A DNA stretch of 64,000 nucleotides, from NCBI GenBank assembly GCA_907163375.1, contig CAJQUW010014363.1, positions 434,001-498,000 of the forward strand. Direction: 5' to 3'. The translations under genes and the position numbers were made by a program. The stretch comes from Prostheceraeus crozeri (Eukaryota > Platyhelminthes > Polycladida > Euryleptidae). Below are positions 12,427 to 22,663 of this stretch, piece by piece (the stretch's first letter is position 1; each line of letters begins with the position of its first letter). The notes below the pieces were generated by a model, which was not told the origin of the DNA, made no database searches, and saw nothing but the letters and a program-made list of their open reading frames with translations.

Positions 12427-12957
12427 TTACTGATATTCGTCAACATCACTATCATTTTTATTCAGATCATAATATTCATCAGGAATGTCCTCCCCTAAAT
12501 CCAAATTGTCAGCATCACTATCTGCATCTGCTAGCACCCATTGCAATGCTTGATCCACAGACATTCTGTTTCTTGATCTCGCCATCACACAGTGACACAG
12601 TGAAAAATGAATTACAGAGCGCGTGCCATGGTAAGTATGCTTCAGAATTATGACGTCATCCTCGACGCGTGATTGGCCCTTGAGTGAACATTCATTCACA
12701 CTTGCCGAGGTATTTAACCCGGCTGTCTGTGAAAAAACAGTATGTTAGCTCTATCTCTTCTCTCGAGATTCTGGACGCACAACGTGCTTTGCCCGCTTGT
12801 TAGGTGGCAGAATTTTCACTCTTTCAACAAAGGGTCACTACAGATAAATCAATTGGCTTTGAATTGCTGAGAAAACGAATAAAAATTGCATACCGTATGC
12901 AATACGGTATACGGAACCTGATGTGGGATAACATACCGTATAGTGTCAAAGGGTTAA
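12427..12957 (-). pseudogene. piggyBac-like relic: N-terminus and 5' end
   Basis: The minus-strand frame 12585-12427 encodes about 52 residues starting MARSRNRMSVDQALQWVL, followed by an acidic D/E/N-rich stretch. It resembles the N-terminus of the piggyBac transposase at 39104-40795 (MAARRRRISAQTALQM, then acidic). The element's 5' end is probably the TTAACCCTTTGACAC at 12957-12943 (read on the minus strand), TTAA being the piggyBac target. The catalytic domain is missing, so this is a truncated or internally deleted copy. The other end was not located with confidence. Confidence 0.5.
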
Positions 12958-13555
12958 TAGAGAAGACAAGCCTTCCTAGCCTCGATCACACCTACGCACC
13001 AATGGTCACATCAGAGACAAAAATGAAATACTAGTTTGTTTGAGAACATTACCTCTTACCCAAACGTCAATCTTGTGTGATGGCTCCTCCAAAGCGCATA
13101 TTAAAATCAAAAGTGTACTCATATTTTTTGGAGAAGGATGGGGATTTTCCTGCCTGTTGGAGACTGAAGAAAACTATGTGAGGCACACATCAACAAGATG
13201 GGAGGAACCATCCGCATGCATGCAATTTAAAGCGACATTTGATGAACTTTCATCGAAAATGATAATCGATACAGCAATGATCACTAAAGATAGGTTCAGG
13301 TAAGCCTACAGTGATCTATGATATTATTATTATTATAAATTATTCGCACTTTGATATCATGTTTTGCGCGATGAGAAGTAATACGCGCATGACCTATTTA
13401 CTAACCTAATAAATTGTATGGCTACTTTTTAATTTATAATAATGTTAAATTGCATTTTCGAAGTCAATCAGGCACAAACAAGTTGAAAGCACATGATTAA
13501 AAGAATAACCCAAATGTGTATTGATGCGTGATAACATTGATGCAATATGCATCTA

Positions 13556-14915
13556 CCGGGTGTCCCGAAAGTCGCGTAGAACTATAAAAGGCAGTCATTT
13601 GCTTTAATTCAATCGTATTCACATGCGATTTTTTAAAAAATGTACCTCAGATCGGTGAATTTGATGTAGCATGTTTGTTTTTATACAATCAAGACTTAAT
13701 TGTCATTTTTTTGGCTGTAAGACTTTAACAACTAAAACCATGTTTATCGATAAGTAAAAAATACTGATTGCAAATAACATTTTACTTAGCCAATAACGAA
13801 GCATGCAATCAACAAAAGAAAGAGCAAACGAATTTACAGATGAATGTTCACATAAGACATTGCTCAATTGCTTCTCCTCCACACTCGATCACCGCTTCCA
13901 ATCTCGAGCGCAGACTCAGAACAGATCGTCTCAATTCATCTGAGTCGATGTTCCCAATCACCATCGTTATCCTCTCTTGTAGCTCGTGCAGGTTTCTTGG
14001 AGTGAAGCAGTGGTATGCACGTTCCTTCACACTACCCCAGAAGTACTAGTCCAGCGGTGTTAAATCTGGCGAGTCAGCTGATCACCGGTTTGGATATCCT
14101 CTGGCGATAATCCGATCATCAGGGAATATTCGAGACAGGAAAGATCTTGCAACATTCGAAAAATGTGCAGGTGCTCCGTTTTGTTGGAGGATTGAGCAAT
14201 TCACTTGCCGTCTCCTTCTCATTTGTGGGATGATCGCGAAGCATGTTGGCATAATTTTCTCCGAACGACAACTGGCTGCTCCAAATTGTGGATTTGACTT
14301 TGCGTTTCCAGTTCATCCCTTAGACATTCCTCCCTTTCATCATCGGGACTGGGCCTACCCGATCAAGGCTTATCTGTTACTGATTATGTCTCTGAACCAC
14401 TGAATCAAGCGCGAGATGACAGAAACGCTAAAAGGTCGCGATGATAACCATGAGCTATCTTGTAAGCGCACAGTGACGCTGAAGAGGACTTCTGTTGGTG
14501 AAGAAAACCTCGGCAAATTCAAGCCTAGTTTCGAGATCCACGCCTAGTGATTCTTTAAATGTGCAAGGTCTCTATGACTCGTTGTGTGAATAGAATTCAC
14601 ATCCAGACGATAATTGACCGATCGAAGTACTATGTGCGCACAACAATAGCATGGTGTAAGATTAGTGAATTTCGCCGACTGAACAATTCATAGATATCGA
14701 GTCAATAGTAAACTTTAGAATCATGAAATTATAGTGTTTCTTTCTGTGATATAAATGTCAAAATAGAATACAATGAAGAAATCAAACAGTCAAACAGTGG
14801 CAAATCAAAATCAAATTCCCCGATCTGAGGTACATTTTAAAAAAAATTCGCATGTGAATATGACTGAATTGAAGCACATAAGTTTAAAGTTTTGCGCGAA
14901 TTTTGGGACACCCGG
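13556..14915 (-). mobile_element. mariner/Tc1-like element, 1.36 kb, inactive
   Basis: Flanked by TA on both sides (13554-13555 and 14916-14917). Inverted ends start CCGGGTGTCCCGAAAGTCGCG on the left and CCGGGTGTCCCAAAATTCGCG on the right read inward. A second matched block (CACATGCGA ... GTACCTCAGATCGG) lies about 65 bases further in on each side, so the inverted repeats are near 100 bp with gaps. Confidence 0.8.
13848..14210 (-). pseudogene. mariner transposase, C-terminal half, degenerate
   Basis: Minus-strand translation in shifting frames gives NGAPAHFSNVARSFLSRIFP (second catalytic Asp position replaced by Asn), SPDLTPLD and YFWGSVKERAYHCF, then a helical C-terminus ending LEAVIECGGEAIEQ. 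This is the standard order of a mariner transposase. The N-terminal half is not recognisable and stops interrupt the segment. Confidence 0.75.
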
Positions 14916-15345
14916 TATATCCCGCCTCCACAAGAAATCTTTAAGCGGTCAGCAAATTTTAAGTTCCAATATAATTAAAGTTTTTATATCGATAAAAGTT
15001 CTGATATAAACAATTTGACCACTGACTGAGTGCTGATGTTGCGAAATGTGTTGTCTCCGACGAGCAAACTTAATTTGAAGTGATTCACCGAAGTAAGATT
15101 TACTTCTTCACTTGTTAGGGAATTCCAGTGATTTGCAACCGAAAATGAGAACTCTCTCTACTACAAATTTAAATTCACTTCTTTTGAGTTTACATTGATG
15201 ACCACCAACTGACGTCTGGAACAATGAGCTCGTTAAAGTTGTCATCAATTTTCAGTTCATCGAGTTTTCCAAGACCATCGAATGAAAAAAGCATTAGGAC
15301 AAGCAATATGACTGAAAATATGTCTCTATACAATTACACGTACAT

Positions 15346-15790
15346 GTGAGTAATCATAAGAAAGATGCTCATGTGACCGAGAACGTGCGACACGTTCGGC
15401 TACCCACACAAAGTGATCAACAACGAACCCTACATCAAGTTCGACGACAGCAGACAAGCGGACCAAACTCAGATATGTCCAACAAGGTGTTCGTCACGCT
15501 CCCTTTTATTTCTGAGCAGCAAACAAGAGAAGCGAGACGAGGACTGAAGGATTGTAAAGTGCAGGACAAGATGTTTGTTTCTTTTAAGTCTCCGACTCTT
15601 TCTTCTATTTCATGCCCCGTCGGGAACATATTTGGGTAAATAAGAATTGTAAATATTTTGAATTTTCTCTTTATTCCAATGACTGCCTCACCATATATTT
15701 TATATATTTCATTCGAAGCAATGCATGTAGCAGCTCGTATGTGGAAGAGACCTCTCGCACCTTACATTCTCGGTTATGTGAGTATCTTTC
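15346..15790 (+). pseudogene. Penelope-like element fragment (GIY-YIG side)
   Basis: The frame 15346-15639 contains KVFVTLPFISEQQTREARRG, which resembles the linker before the GIY-YIG nuclease of Penelope retroelements. The following frame contains ACSSSYVEETSRTLHSRLCE, close to the C..C..YIG.T.R...R..EH pattern, although the core YIG is altered to YVE. No reverse transcriptase core is present. I read it as a short, inactive 3' fragment. Confidence 0.45.
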
Positions 15791-15949
15791 TTATGATTCC
15801 TCACACGTATGCAGGGGAGGGGCAAAAGTCACGCAACATAGGGAGCTTTATGTATCTTATTGGTTAAGACCCATGTATGAATATAAAATCAAAAATTACT
15901 TTAAGAATGACAAATTTCTTGTAGAAACATAATAGAAACATGAAAATAT

Positions 15950-16420
15950 CTCTAAATGTTCGAAATGCTGTCCGCCGAGGTCAAGCAGATTGCTGACACC
16001 GTGAATTTGTTGGATAAGATGGTCACGATCTCTCATCTTTTCGGAGTTAACGAGAGACTTAACACAACTCCAGAAGACGAAGTCCGTGGGATTAAATCAG
16101 GACATCTTGATGCCCACTGCACAGGCCACGACACCCTATCCAACGGTCTTGAAACCTTTCGTCCAGGTATCGACAGCATAGTGTGGCGGGGCGCCGTTTT
16201 GTTGAAACCATTCAGGGTAGCGAGCCCCAAATCATTGCAATTGTGGCATCATGAAGTCGCATAACAGTCATAACAGTCGCATAACTGACTCGAGAATCCG
16301 GATTTCTTTTATTGAATTCTTCTGTAACACTTGCAGAATTGACCAGCCTTCCCTTCCGCAAAGCAGCATCAGCTCCACACGTTCCTCCAAGGAAAGCATA
16401 TTGTTAACGATGAACAGCAA
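15950..16420 (-). pseudogene. Internally deleted mariner-type transposase relic
   Basis: The minus strand carries an N-terminal piece (MLSLEERVELMLLCGREGWS, like the DUF4817 helix-turn-helix start) at about 16400. After a deletion it is followed by EWFQQNGAPPHYAVDTWTK (second catalytic box, Asp to Asn) and NPTDFVFWSCVKSLV (third box) at about 16240-16050. Stops break the frame. The family is the same broad one as the transposase at 50085-51175. Confidence 0.65.
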
Positions 16421-17892
16421 AACGACAACTTGAATTCGTAGTAATCTGATTCTTTGAAATGAACGTTCACTAAAAGCATGGAATGACAAATCAATATTCT
16501 AGTGCGATATATACGGACATTTTCTTCCTAAATTTGATTCCTAAATTCCTTTTTAATATGTAGATTGTCACACAACATCAGTAAAACGACAATTCTTGAG
16601 TTGTACCTCCGGTCGTCTTGCAAGTTACAGAGCCTCAGACATGGCAAAATGCAATCTGTTTATGTAGATCCATGTACTTCCGAGTGTCATACACTCAATA
16701 ACGTAATGATCCAGTTTCAGTACATTTGAAAACTCAAAATGAGATTTGTCATTTTTTATGATTGCACTTTTAGGGCAGAATTTTCCATCATCAGGAAGAA
16801 ATACGACATTCCTCATTACCGGTAGCTTGACCGATTTGCTGCTAAAGATGATGAAAAAGTCACAACAACCGATTTTATTGTCGCAGATAAGCAGACGGTC
16901 TCTCCTGATCACAAAAATGATATTCACAGAATTTCTTTTAGGTACAACAGGTTTTGTTTGTTGACTTTGTGAATTACGTAGCAGATGGTAAATGTGAACT
17001 GGACAATTTTAACTTCTATTCGACTTCTTGCTTCTATTGTATTCCGACAAAACGGCTAAAATATCGCCTGCGTGCGGATGCATTTCGATCAGTTTTGGTT
17101 ATTGTAATAGTTTCTAGCACGCCATATCAGCTCGTCAGATCAGCGCTTTAAAACACGCTCTAAAAAAGTATGATAAAAAAAGTCACAAGTGAAAGTCAAA
17201 ATATTCAAAAAAAAGTTTCCTCCTGCCTCGCGTTGACCACCATGGCAATGCGTATTCAAAAATATGTATTCAAAGACTCTACGTATTCAAGTTTTTGTCA
17301 TATCGGATGCGAATGGAATATGAAAATGAAAACATTTTTTAAACTTTTTGTTAAAACTAATAGGATCATTAAATCTTTCAAAAAATTCGGAGATAAATTG
17401 ATAAAACACTGAATAATGCTGCTGAGAGTAGTCAATTATTGCTATAACTTATTGTCATGAAAATAGATAAACAACCCCAATGATGCTGCAAAAGATCGGA
17501 TAGCATGTTTTCCTTTAAAATATATGAGAATCTAAAATGTGAAACTTTTGCATAAAAATGTTATTCAAGGAATCAACGGCAGGTTTCTTTCTTACATATT
17601 ATGGCGACATTGATGCTGAAAGTAAACTGAAACTGCTCCTAATTGAGCACAAAAGCGAAAATCATAAATCCGCATTCCAATAAATCATCAAAATAGGATG
17701 AATGTTTGTAGACAGCGACGATGAATAACACTATCGCTGAAGGTTCATCACACTTTTAATATCAAATATACACTTTGATTTTAAAGCTCCCTTGAAAATA
17801 GAATAACACATGTTGTTGTTGTTGAGCGGTCCATTTGTCAGCGTATGGTGATTTTTTCTCTGACGAGCTAATGAGATAGCAGTACAATGAAA
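16421..17892. other. No gene recognised
   Basis: AT-rich sequence with short frames only. I see no repeat or family signature. Confidence 0.4.
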
Positions 17893-18384
17893 TTAAAGCA
17901 CTTGTAATGGAGTGACGGATGGACCTGGAGGGAGAAACAGCTTCCCGTGCTTTGTGCTACCCATAAATTTGACATCATGTACTTCCTTTCTCATGTACTC
18001 CACTCCGGCAGAATCTCGGAACATCTTTGCACGGGTACTGCTGTTGTATACCATCGCAACAACCTTATTTTTTACTCGGCCACGGAACTGATAAATAAAA
18101 GTGATGGTTCTGCCAGGGAAAACTGGTTGTAAGAATCTTCTAACATTTTCAAAACTGTACCAATCAGTATTATGTGATGTATTGCAATGAAACTGTCCCA
18201 TTGGTTGATCGTCCTGCCAGAAACATTCAGGGTGATTGTCACAACCGCTGTTGGGGTCAGGCACGTATGTGAACATGTTTGCTTTAAACGTTATGAGCAA
18301 CTCGACTGGTCTCGTATAATAGATCCAGCATTGCGCACAATGAAACATCATGTTAAGGAAAACTATCACTCCGCTGATGCTCAT
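17893..18384 (-). CDS. Putative secreted protein, 163 aa
   Basis: An uninterrupted leftward frame. It begins with a probable signal peptide (MSISGVIVFLNMMFHCAQCW). The mature part has four well-spaced cysteines (SGCDNHPECFWQDD, FHCNTS), N-glycosylation-type sites (NTS, NSS) and a soluble-looking C-terminus rich in Arg, Lys and Gly. The frame looks coding: it is long for the local base composition, evenly mixed in residues and has a clean N-terminal signal. I recognise no family. It sits just outside the 24-bp inverted repeat at 18707, so it may be host sequence or an exon of a larger gene. No splice partner was identified. Confidence 0.45.
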   Translation of the reverse strand: MSISGVIVFLNMMFHCAQCWIYYTRPVELLITFKANMFTYVPDPNSGCDNHPECFWQDDQPMGQFHCNTSHNTDWYSFENVRRFLQPVFPGRTITFIYQFRGRVKNKVVAMVYNSSTRAKMFRDSAGVEYMRKEVHDVKFMGSTKHGKLFLPPGPSVTPLQVL

Positions 18385-18609
18385 GATGCGAGAATATTTA
18401 ACTTGTGATCAATTGAAAGTGATAAAGGAGAGATCTTCACGAGTATTGTATGAAATCTGAATTTGTTCAACACATGCGAAGTCACTCGAGACGTAGTGAT
18501 TTCTCCTGGACTAGGCTATTATGTTAATTTCAGTATGGTCAAATCAGCACATAAAACGGAAGTCAATTTCTACATGATATCTATATTTGACATTGCAATA
18601 TAGGAATAG

Positions 18610-18698
18610 TATCCACTTTTAGAGGACATAAATGCATAGATTCCGAGGACACGTTAGTGTCCGAGGAATTTTGCATTTATGTCCGATAAAAGTGGATA
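18610..18698. repeat. Near-perfect 89-bp hairpin
   Basis: Arms of about 42 bases (TATCCACTTTTAGAGGACAT... pairing with ...ATGTCCGATAAAAGTGGATA) around a 4-base loop GTTA. The apex reads GGACACGTTAGTGTCC. It lies 8 bases outside the inverted repeat at 18707, and a related GGACA/TGTCC hairpin occurs at 45774-45828. It may belong to the recombinase element or be a separate miniature transposon. Confidence 0.7.
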
Positions 18699-19065
18699 TA
18701 ATTGGTATTCTAACCCAAAAAAGATGAAATCTATATCAATGCTTTCTATCAATGCTTCATAAATTACTCATACTCATACTCATAGTACATAACTCCTAGA
18801 TATGTGTACATTATTTTTCTAAATCTTAGTTTGCGCCTAGACATCCATAAAGGGATCCTTGACATCCATGTTTATTTAATAAGAAGTCCATGGGTCATTT
18901 CATAGTCTTTGAATGATAGCCTCAAGAAGTCTATGACTACAGTTCCTAGATCTCCTTCACTAGCATAATCTGACAATATTACAAAGGTTGACTACCTTCA
19001 AAATTCAAAAAATCCATGGATGATAGTTTTGTAAACCGTAGCTTGATCACTTTTCTCGAATCACT

Positions 19066-19543
19066 AGTAGTAAGTAAAACTTCACTTCTGGACCGCGCAA
19101 GATGGCCGCCGTCGCTGACGTCCCCCCCTCTGGAACGGCAGAGTGTCGTGGTCGGCCGCCGTGGTGCTTTGATTCTGACGCCCCCCCCCTCTGGAACGAC
19201 AGAGTGTCGTGGTGTGCCGGCCAAGTGAGTCCGCAAGGTTCGCTGACGTACCCCCCCTCTGGCCGGCCGTCGTATAGCGCGCGGTGATGTGCTGTCCAGG
19301 TTGGCGTGGTGTGCCGGCCAGGTTGGGAGGGTGGACTGTCGTAGCTCACCTGAAAAAATCCTAAGTGTCAGAGTGACTTTGTATGGACAAAATTTTGAAA
19401 ATTTTCCAAAGTGTGTCATTTCGACCTGGGACCTTCACCAAAACATTTTTCATCAAATTTCACTGACCCCCCCCCTCGGGAGAGCTAGCTTCGATCTTGG
19501 CTTCTAGTGGACGGATTTTGTCGTGCAATAGCTCATTTGAAAG
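19066..19543. repeat. Polinton left terminal inverted repeat
   Basis: Matches 43724-44133 in inverted orientation. The outer part is GC-rich, with repeated modules of a C-run plus CTCTGGAACG.CAGAGTGTCG (near 19118-19165 and 19181-19215). The C7-C9 runs could form G-quadruplexes on the opposite strand. The inner part (about 19346-19543) is AT-richer and is duplicated again inside the right end. Confidence 0.9.
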
Positions 19544-19742
19544 CTAAGAGTGAGACAAAGTCACTGAAAGAAACGGCTTGTCCATATCTGCCTTACGTTT
19601 AGATGTGAGACGCCATTTAAGATTTTGGGAGATTGACGAAAAACGACAGAGTTAGAATTTCCCAAGAAACAGCTCCAGTGGGCGAATGAAGGCTGGGATT
19701 GGTAAACGGAGGCCAGATTTGGAATCAGCTTGATGTTATTGT

Positions 19743-19790
19743 CCAATGAGGATCATCATCCAATGAGAATCAAGCATTTCTATATAAATA
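19743..19790 (+). promoter_or_regulatory. Polinton left promoter: two CCAAT boxes and TATA
   Basis: CCAAT at 19743-19747 and 19760-19764 precede TATATAAATA at 19781-19790. Transcription would start near 19810, giving an 80-base exon that ends in the ATG at 19889. The same order (CCAAT, CCAAT, TATA) occurs on the opposite strand at 36092-36044. Confidence 0.75.
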
Positions 19791-19888
19791 GCGAGCCTTC
19801 GACAGTGAGAATCATTCCATCATTGAATCACACGAGTGACGGACGCACATTTCCTCTCTCTAGTTCCCTATTCTATTATCCAACTAAA

Positions 19889-20663
19889 ATGGTAAGTCGC
19901 TACTTTCCTCCCTCTCCTCCCTTGAACGTAAACTTAATACAATCTTTTCCATTTTCAGGCATCTACTCCATCTGCTGCACTAGTAGGACAAAATGGCGGT
20001 CAAACGTTACAAGGTTCGCTACGGTCAGATCATCTACAACTGAGGCCAGTGGAAGAAACAACCAAGTTACATAATCCTACACCTCTACAGCGTAAATTTA
20101 AACAAGTCTTGCGTTATGACGATCATGGCGTAGTACTCCAAACGGGAATGCTCCCTTCCACAGATGTCAAGATAATGCACAATCAGTATGGGGACTACAT
20201 ACTGATCCCCGTGAGTCCGTACATTCGCCACCAACTTGATATTATTGAGGAGTACGTGACATTAAATATGGACATTCCTACTCCTCTTGCTCAAGAGTGG
20301 AAGGCGAGAGATGACAAGGATACTCCCTATAGAAAGATTTGGGATGGTAATCAAATTTGCCTACCGGTATCACATTGGTGCACTTATTATAAGAAGGAGG
20401 GAGATCATTCAACACCCATCACATGCGACGAGCTCGGAGAAGGTACTTGGGATATCCTTTTCAAAGTGAATGGGCTATATTATAGTCGGCATAAGGATAA
20501 TAAAATAGCCTCTCTCTCCATGCATATGGAATCCATCCTATATATTCCAAAACCACCCAACGTGGACGACATAATTGATCAAATCCTTAACAGCAGTGGT
20601 ACGAAGCGCAAGTCGGAGAAGAATGCTGCATCAAAACGCAAATCAAAGAAGGAGAATTACTAG
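19889..20663 (+). CDS. Unknown Polinton protein, spliced after the ATG
   Basis: Exon 1 ends AAAATG|GTAAGT, so only the initiator codon (19889-19891) is in it. The intron is 19892-19958 (67 bp, acceptor ATTTTCAG). Exon 2 runs 19959-20663 in one frame, giving about 235 residues that begin M-A-S-T-P-S. Without splicing, the long frame has no ATG near its start, which supports the intron. The C-terminus is a lysine-rich tail (KRKSEKNAASKRKSKKENY), probably a nuclear localisation or DNA-binding tail. I recognise no domain. As the first gene after the TATA box it may be expressed early and strongly. Confidence 0.75.
19892..19958 (+). other. 67-bp intron after the initiator ATG
   Basis: Consensus donor GTAAGT and acceptor TCCATTTTCAG. 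A 67-base counterpart lies at 35886-35820 on the minus strand ahead of polB. Confidence 0.75.
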
Positions 20664-20697
20664 TCCATTCCTAACTCTACCCTATGACAATTCGCTT

Positions 20698-20823
20698 ATG
20701 TGCTTTGAGTGTCGTAGACGTGGTCTTATTAGATACATTTTACTTCTTCGTTGCCATCATATCATTTGTGTATTTTGTCGTGAAAAGCATCGATGTAATT
20801 CTTCATTTTGTAATATGTTATAG
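20698..20823 (+). CDS. RING-like zinc mini-protein, 41 aa
   Basis: Starts MCFECRRRG and carries RCHHIICVFC and CNSSFC, a Cys/His spacing (C..C, C.H..C..C, C) like the core of a RING or treble-clef finger. The longer open frame upstream overlaps the end of the previous gene and is less likely to be used. The similar box RCNHAFCQRC occurs in the protein at 21907-22230. Small RING proteins of viruses often act as ubiquitin ligases, but no partner is visible here. It may also be a fragment. Confidence 0.45.
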   Translation: MCFECRRRGLIRYILLLRCHHIICVFCREKHRCNSSFCNML

Positions 20824-20857
20824 AACGTTTCCTTAGATGTGTAAATTTCCGTTTTAG

Positions 20858-21406
20858 GCTTCTATCATCATTTTTATGGATTGTGAGGGTGAACCTGTAC
20901 AGGAGCTCAGTGCTATTGCCATGAACAATTGGACATATCAGATTGTCAGTGTCTATCATCAACACGACAACTGCAATCCCAATGTTGATCAATGGGCGAG
21001 AAAACACATTCATGGACTTAATCTGAAATATTTGCAAGACTATGGCTTTTCTTGTGAGAGTGCTCTTCTTATTGACTTTAAACGATGGTTAGCTGCTTTC
21101 AATGTTATACGCATCTTTTGTAATAATCCTGGTTAGGAGAGGAAAGTATTTCCCAATCTAATCATTGATGATATTTTGCTCCCACCTTGGGATAGTAGAG
21201 TGAATCAACATTATCATGAAGTCACGATACGTTTTAAGGATTTGTGTGTTCTTATTTTGTCTGTTCGTTGTAGTAGCTACGTTCATAACCAATGCTTCTT
21301 TCCTCCTTACCTCAGCACTGCCAAAGTCCTGTATGGTTATCATTGCTCGCTGTATGATAGTTACCAGCTGTATCTATTTTATCTCTTTCAAACCATTGAT
21401 TTATAA
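20858..21406 (+). pseudogene. DEDDh-type 3'-5' exonuclease-like, one stop
   Basis: The frame is open from the acceptor-like GTTTTAG|GCT (exon start 20858). It contains FMDCEGEP (D.E, ExoI), helical segments (WARKHIHGLNLKYL) and YGYHCSLYDSYQLY, where H-x4-D is the DEDDh ExoIII signature. A TAG at 21134-21136 interrupts the otherwise continuous frame before ExoIII. It resembles an exonuclease-like gene I associate with Polinton-type elements. It could proofread or process DNA ends beside PolB. Spliced from the ATG exon at 19889 it would start M-A-S-I; unspliced it could start at ATG 20876. Confidence 0.65.
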
Positions 21407-21493
21407 TGCATGCTTGTTACTATTATTCAATAAATGTTACTATGAGAAGAGTTGTTGTTTTCATGCAATGGATGGGTTAGATAAAGGGCGATC

Positions 21494-21904
21494 ATGTCTT
21501 TCTCAAACGACTGCGGAACATTACATTTTCATAGGCAAAGTTTAAAAGGAGCTGTTCAAGATTATGTGATAAATTTTCATAAAGATGAGACCGACATCGA
21601 AGCAGTGGTCGATGATGCTAGCACTCTATTTCTAGACTTAATGAATACATTCTCTGATAGCATTGTCATGGCGCGATTAGTTGCGAAAATTAAGTTTAGT
21701 CATTTTGGAAAGGAAGAGGTGGAAATTCGCTCTTTCCATTTTGCTTCTTATTCAATGGAAGTGGTAGATCACCCCGAAGAATTTTTTAAAAGACATATGA
21801 TAAACATTGCTGAACGTCTTAACGCATTTAACCATCATAGTAGCAGTCTAGTGATTGAAGCGATTTCAGATATTCACATTCAACTTTCCATAAAGAAAAA
21901 TTGA
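21494..21904 (+). CDS. Protein resembling the PolB N-terminal region, 136 aa
   Basis: A clean frame from ATG 21494, beginning MSFSNDCGTLHFHRQSLKG. It is rich in alternating hydrophobic residues, and its end (FFKRHMINIAERLNAFN then LVIEAISDIHIQL) resembles the segment before the exonuclease domain of Polinton and adintovirus PolB (a helix, then GS-like, then a strand). I infer a paralogue of, or partner to, that PolB segment, possibly in replication initiation. It lies 4 bases before the next frame's ATG, so the two may share a transcript. The function is not established. Confidence 0.5.
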   Translation: MSFSNDCGTLHFHRQSLKGAVQDYVINFHKDETDIEAVVDDASTLFLDLMNTFSDSIVMARLVAKIKFSHFGKEEVEIRSFHFASYSMEVVDHPEEFFKRHMINIAERLNAFNHHSSSLVIEAISDIHIQLSIKKN

Positions 21905-21906
21905 AA

Positions 21907-22230
21907 ATGCAGTGGTACTTGATTGTGGCACAACTGGTTTTCGAGCTATGTCTGCTCACTCTCGAAGTATATTCCTTCTGTACATGCGTCTATTATTTAG
22001 AAAAGGCTAGCAAATTCATATCTTCAAAAAGACTTGCTATAGACATCAGTAACGGTGAAACTATGTGTGGTGATGTATGTAAGCGAAAGGATGGAAATGA
22101 AAAGCGCATCTTCAAGAGATGTAATCACGCTTTTTGTCAACGCTGTTTCATACGTAATTGCATTCAACTTTGCAAATGTAACCACTGTGATATTGCTTAT
22201 TTCGAGTGTCACTTATGTCGCAATAATTAG
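21907..22230 (+). CDS. Membrane-anchored RING-like protein, 107 aa
   Basis: Starts at ATG 21907, just after the stop of the previous gene. Residues 2-32 are hydrophobic (WYLIVAQLVFELCLLTLEVY and on), a likely membrane anchor or signal. The C-terminal half is a Cys/His cluster (CGDVCKRKDG, FKRCNHAFCQRC, CKCNHC, CHLC) with RING/treble-clef spacing. A membrane-bound RING protein suggests a ubiquitin ligase that modifies host membrane proteins, as some DNA viruses encode, but that is inference. It lies between replication-type and virion-type genes. Confidence 0.55.
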   Translation: MQWYLIVAQLVFELCLLTLEVYSFCTCVYYLEKASKFISSKRLAIDISNGETMCGDVCKRKDGNEKRIFKRCNHAFCQRCFIRNCIQLCKCNHCDIAYFECHLCRNN

Positions 22231-22281
22231 TACCTATGCAAATGTGGTAAAGATAGGTTTTAGCAAAGGCTAACACGGAAA

Positions 22282-22632
22282 ATGGCGAAACGTAAAAGTC
22301 AAAAGTCTTCAAAGTTTTCTTCAGCCATTCAAGCTCTCCGACGAATGAAAGCAAATCAGCGATACAATGCTATACGACATGCCAACGATAAATTCATTCG
22401 TGAAATTATTTCTCATGTCAGAAAGTTGAGGACGAAGAAATTAGCGCCAAAACAACGAAAGTTACTTAAGCGATATGCCACAAAATTGCGTTTCATCTCC
22501 AATCCTAAAGTCACCCTTCAAAGAAAGAGGAAAACTCTAACACAAAAGGGCGGTTTCCTTTCAGCAATACTACCGATGCTAGCTCCTGCCGTGGGCAACC
22601 TATTGGGTAATATCTTTGGCTCTAGACGTTAA
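22282..22632 (+). CDS. Basic virion-type protein with hydrophobic tail, 116 aa
   Basis: Very basic (MAKRKSQKSSKFSS, LAPKQRKLLKRY, LQRKRKTL), with a glycine-rich hydrophobic end (QKGGFLSAILPMLAPAVGNL). Proteins with a KR-rich body and a QKGGFL...LP tail sit next to the ATPase in many Polintons and adintoviruses and are taken as core or capsid-internal proteins. The tail could insert in membranes, as adenovirus pVI does. An acceptor-like GGTTTTAG lies 18 bases upstream. The stop is 31 bases before the ATPase ATG. Confidence 0.7.
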   Translation: MAKRKSQKSSKFSSAIQALRRMKANQRYNAIRHANDKFIREIISHVRKLRTKKLAPKQRKLLKRYATKLRFISNPKVTLQRKRKTLTQKGGFLSAILPMLAPAVGNLLGNIFGSRR

Positions 22633-22663
22633 TTATGCAAATGTTGAATCTCAAAGTATTATA

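Noticed and set aside
11880-12957. Left end of the piggyBac relic near 11898
   Set aside because: ACCCTTTGAGC near a TTAA resembles the right end for only about 9 bases and is offset from the TTAA, so I did not call a full element.
19016-19349. Proline-rich frames in the Polinton end
   Set aside because: They lie in the GC-rich terminal repeat, cross the insertion border and mirror each other on both strands, so they are not genes.
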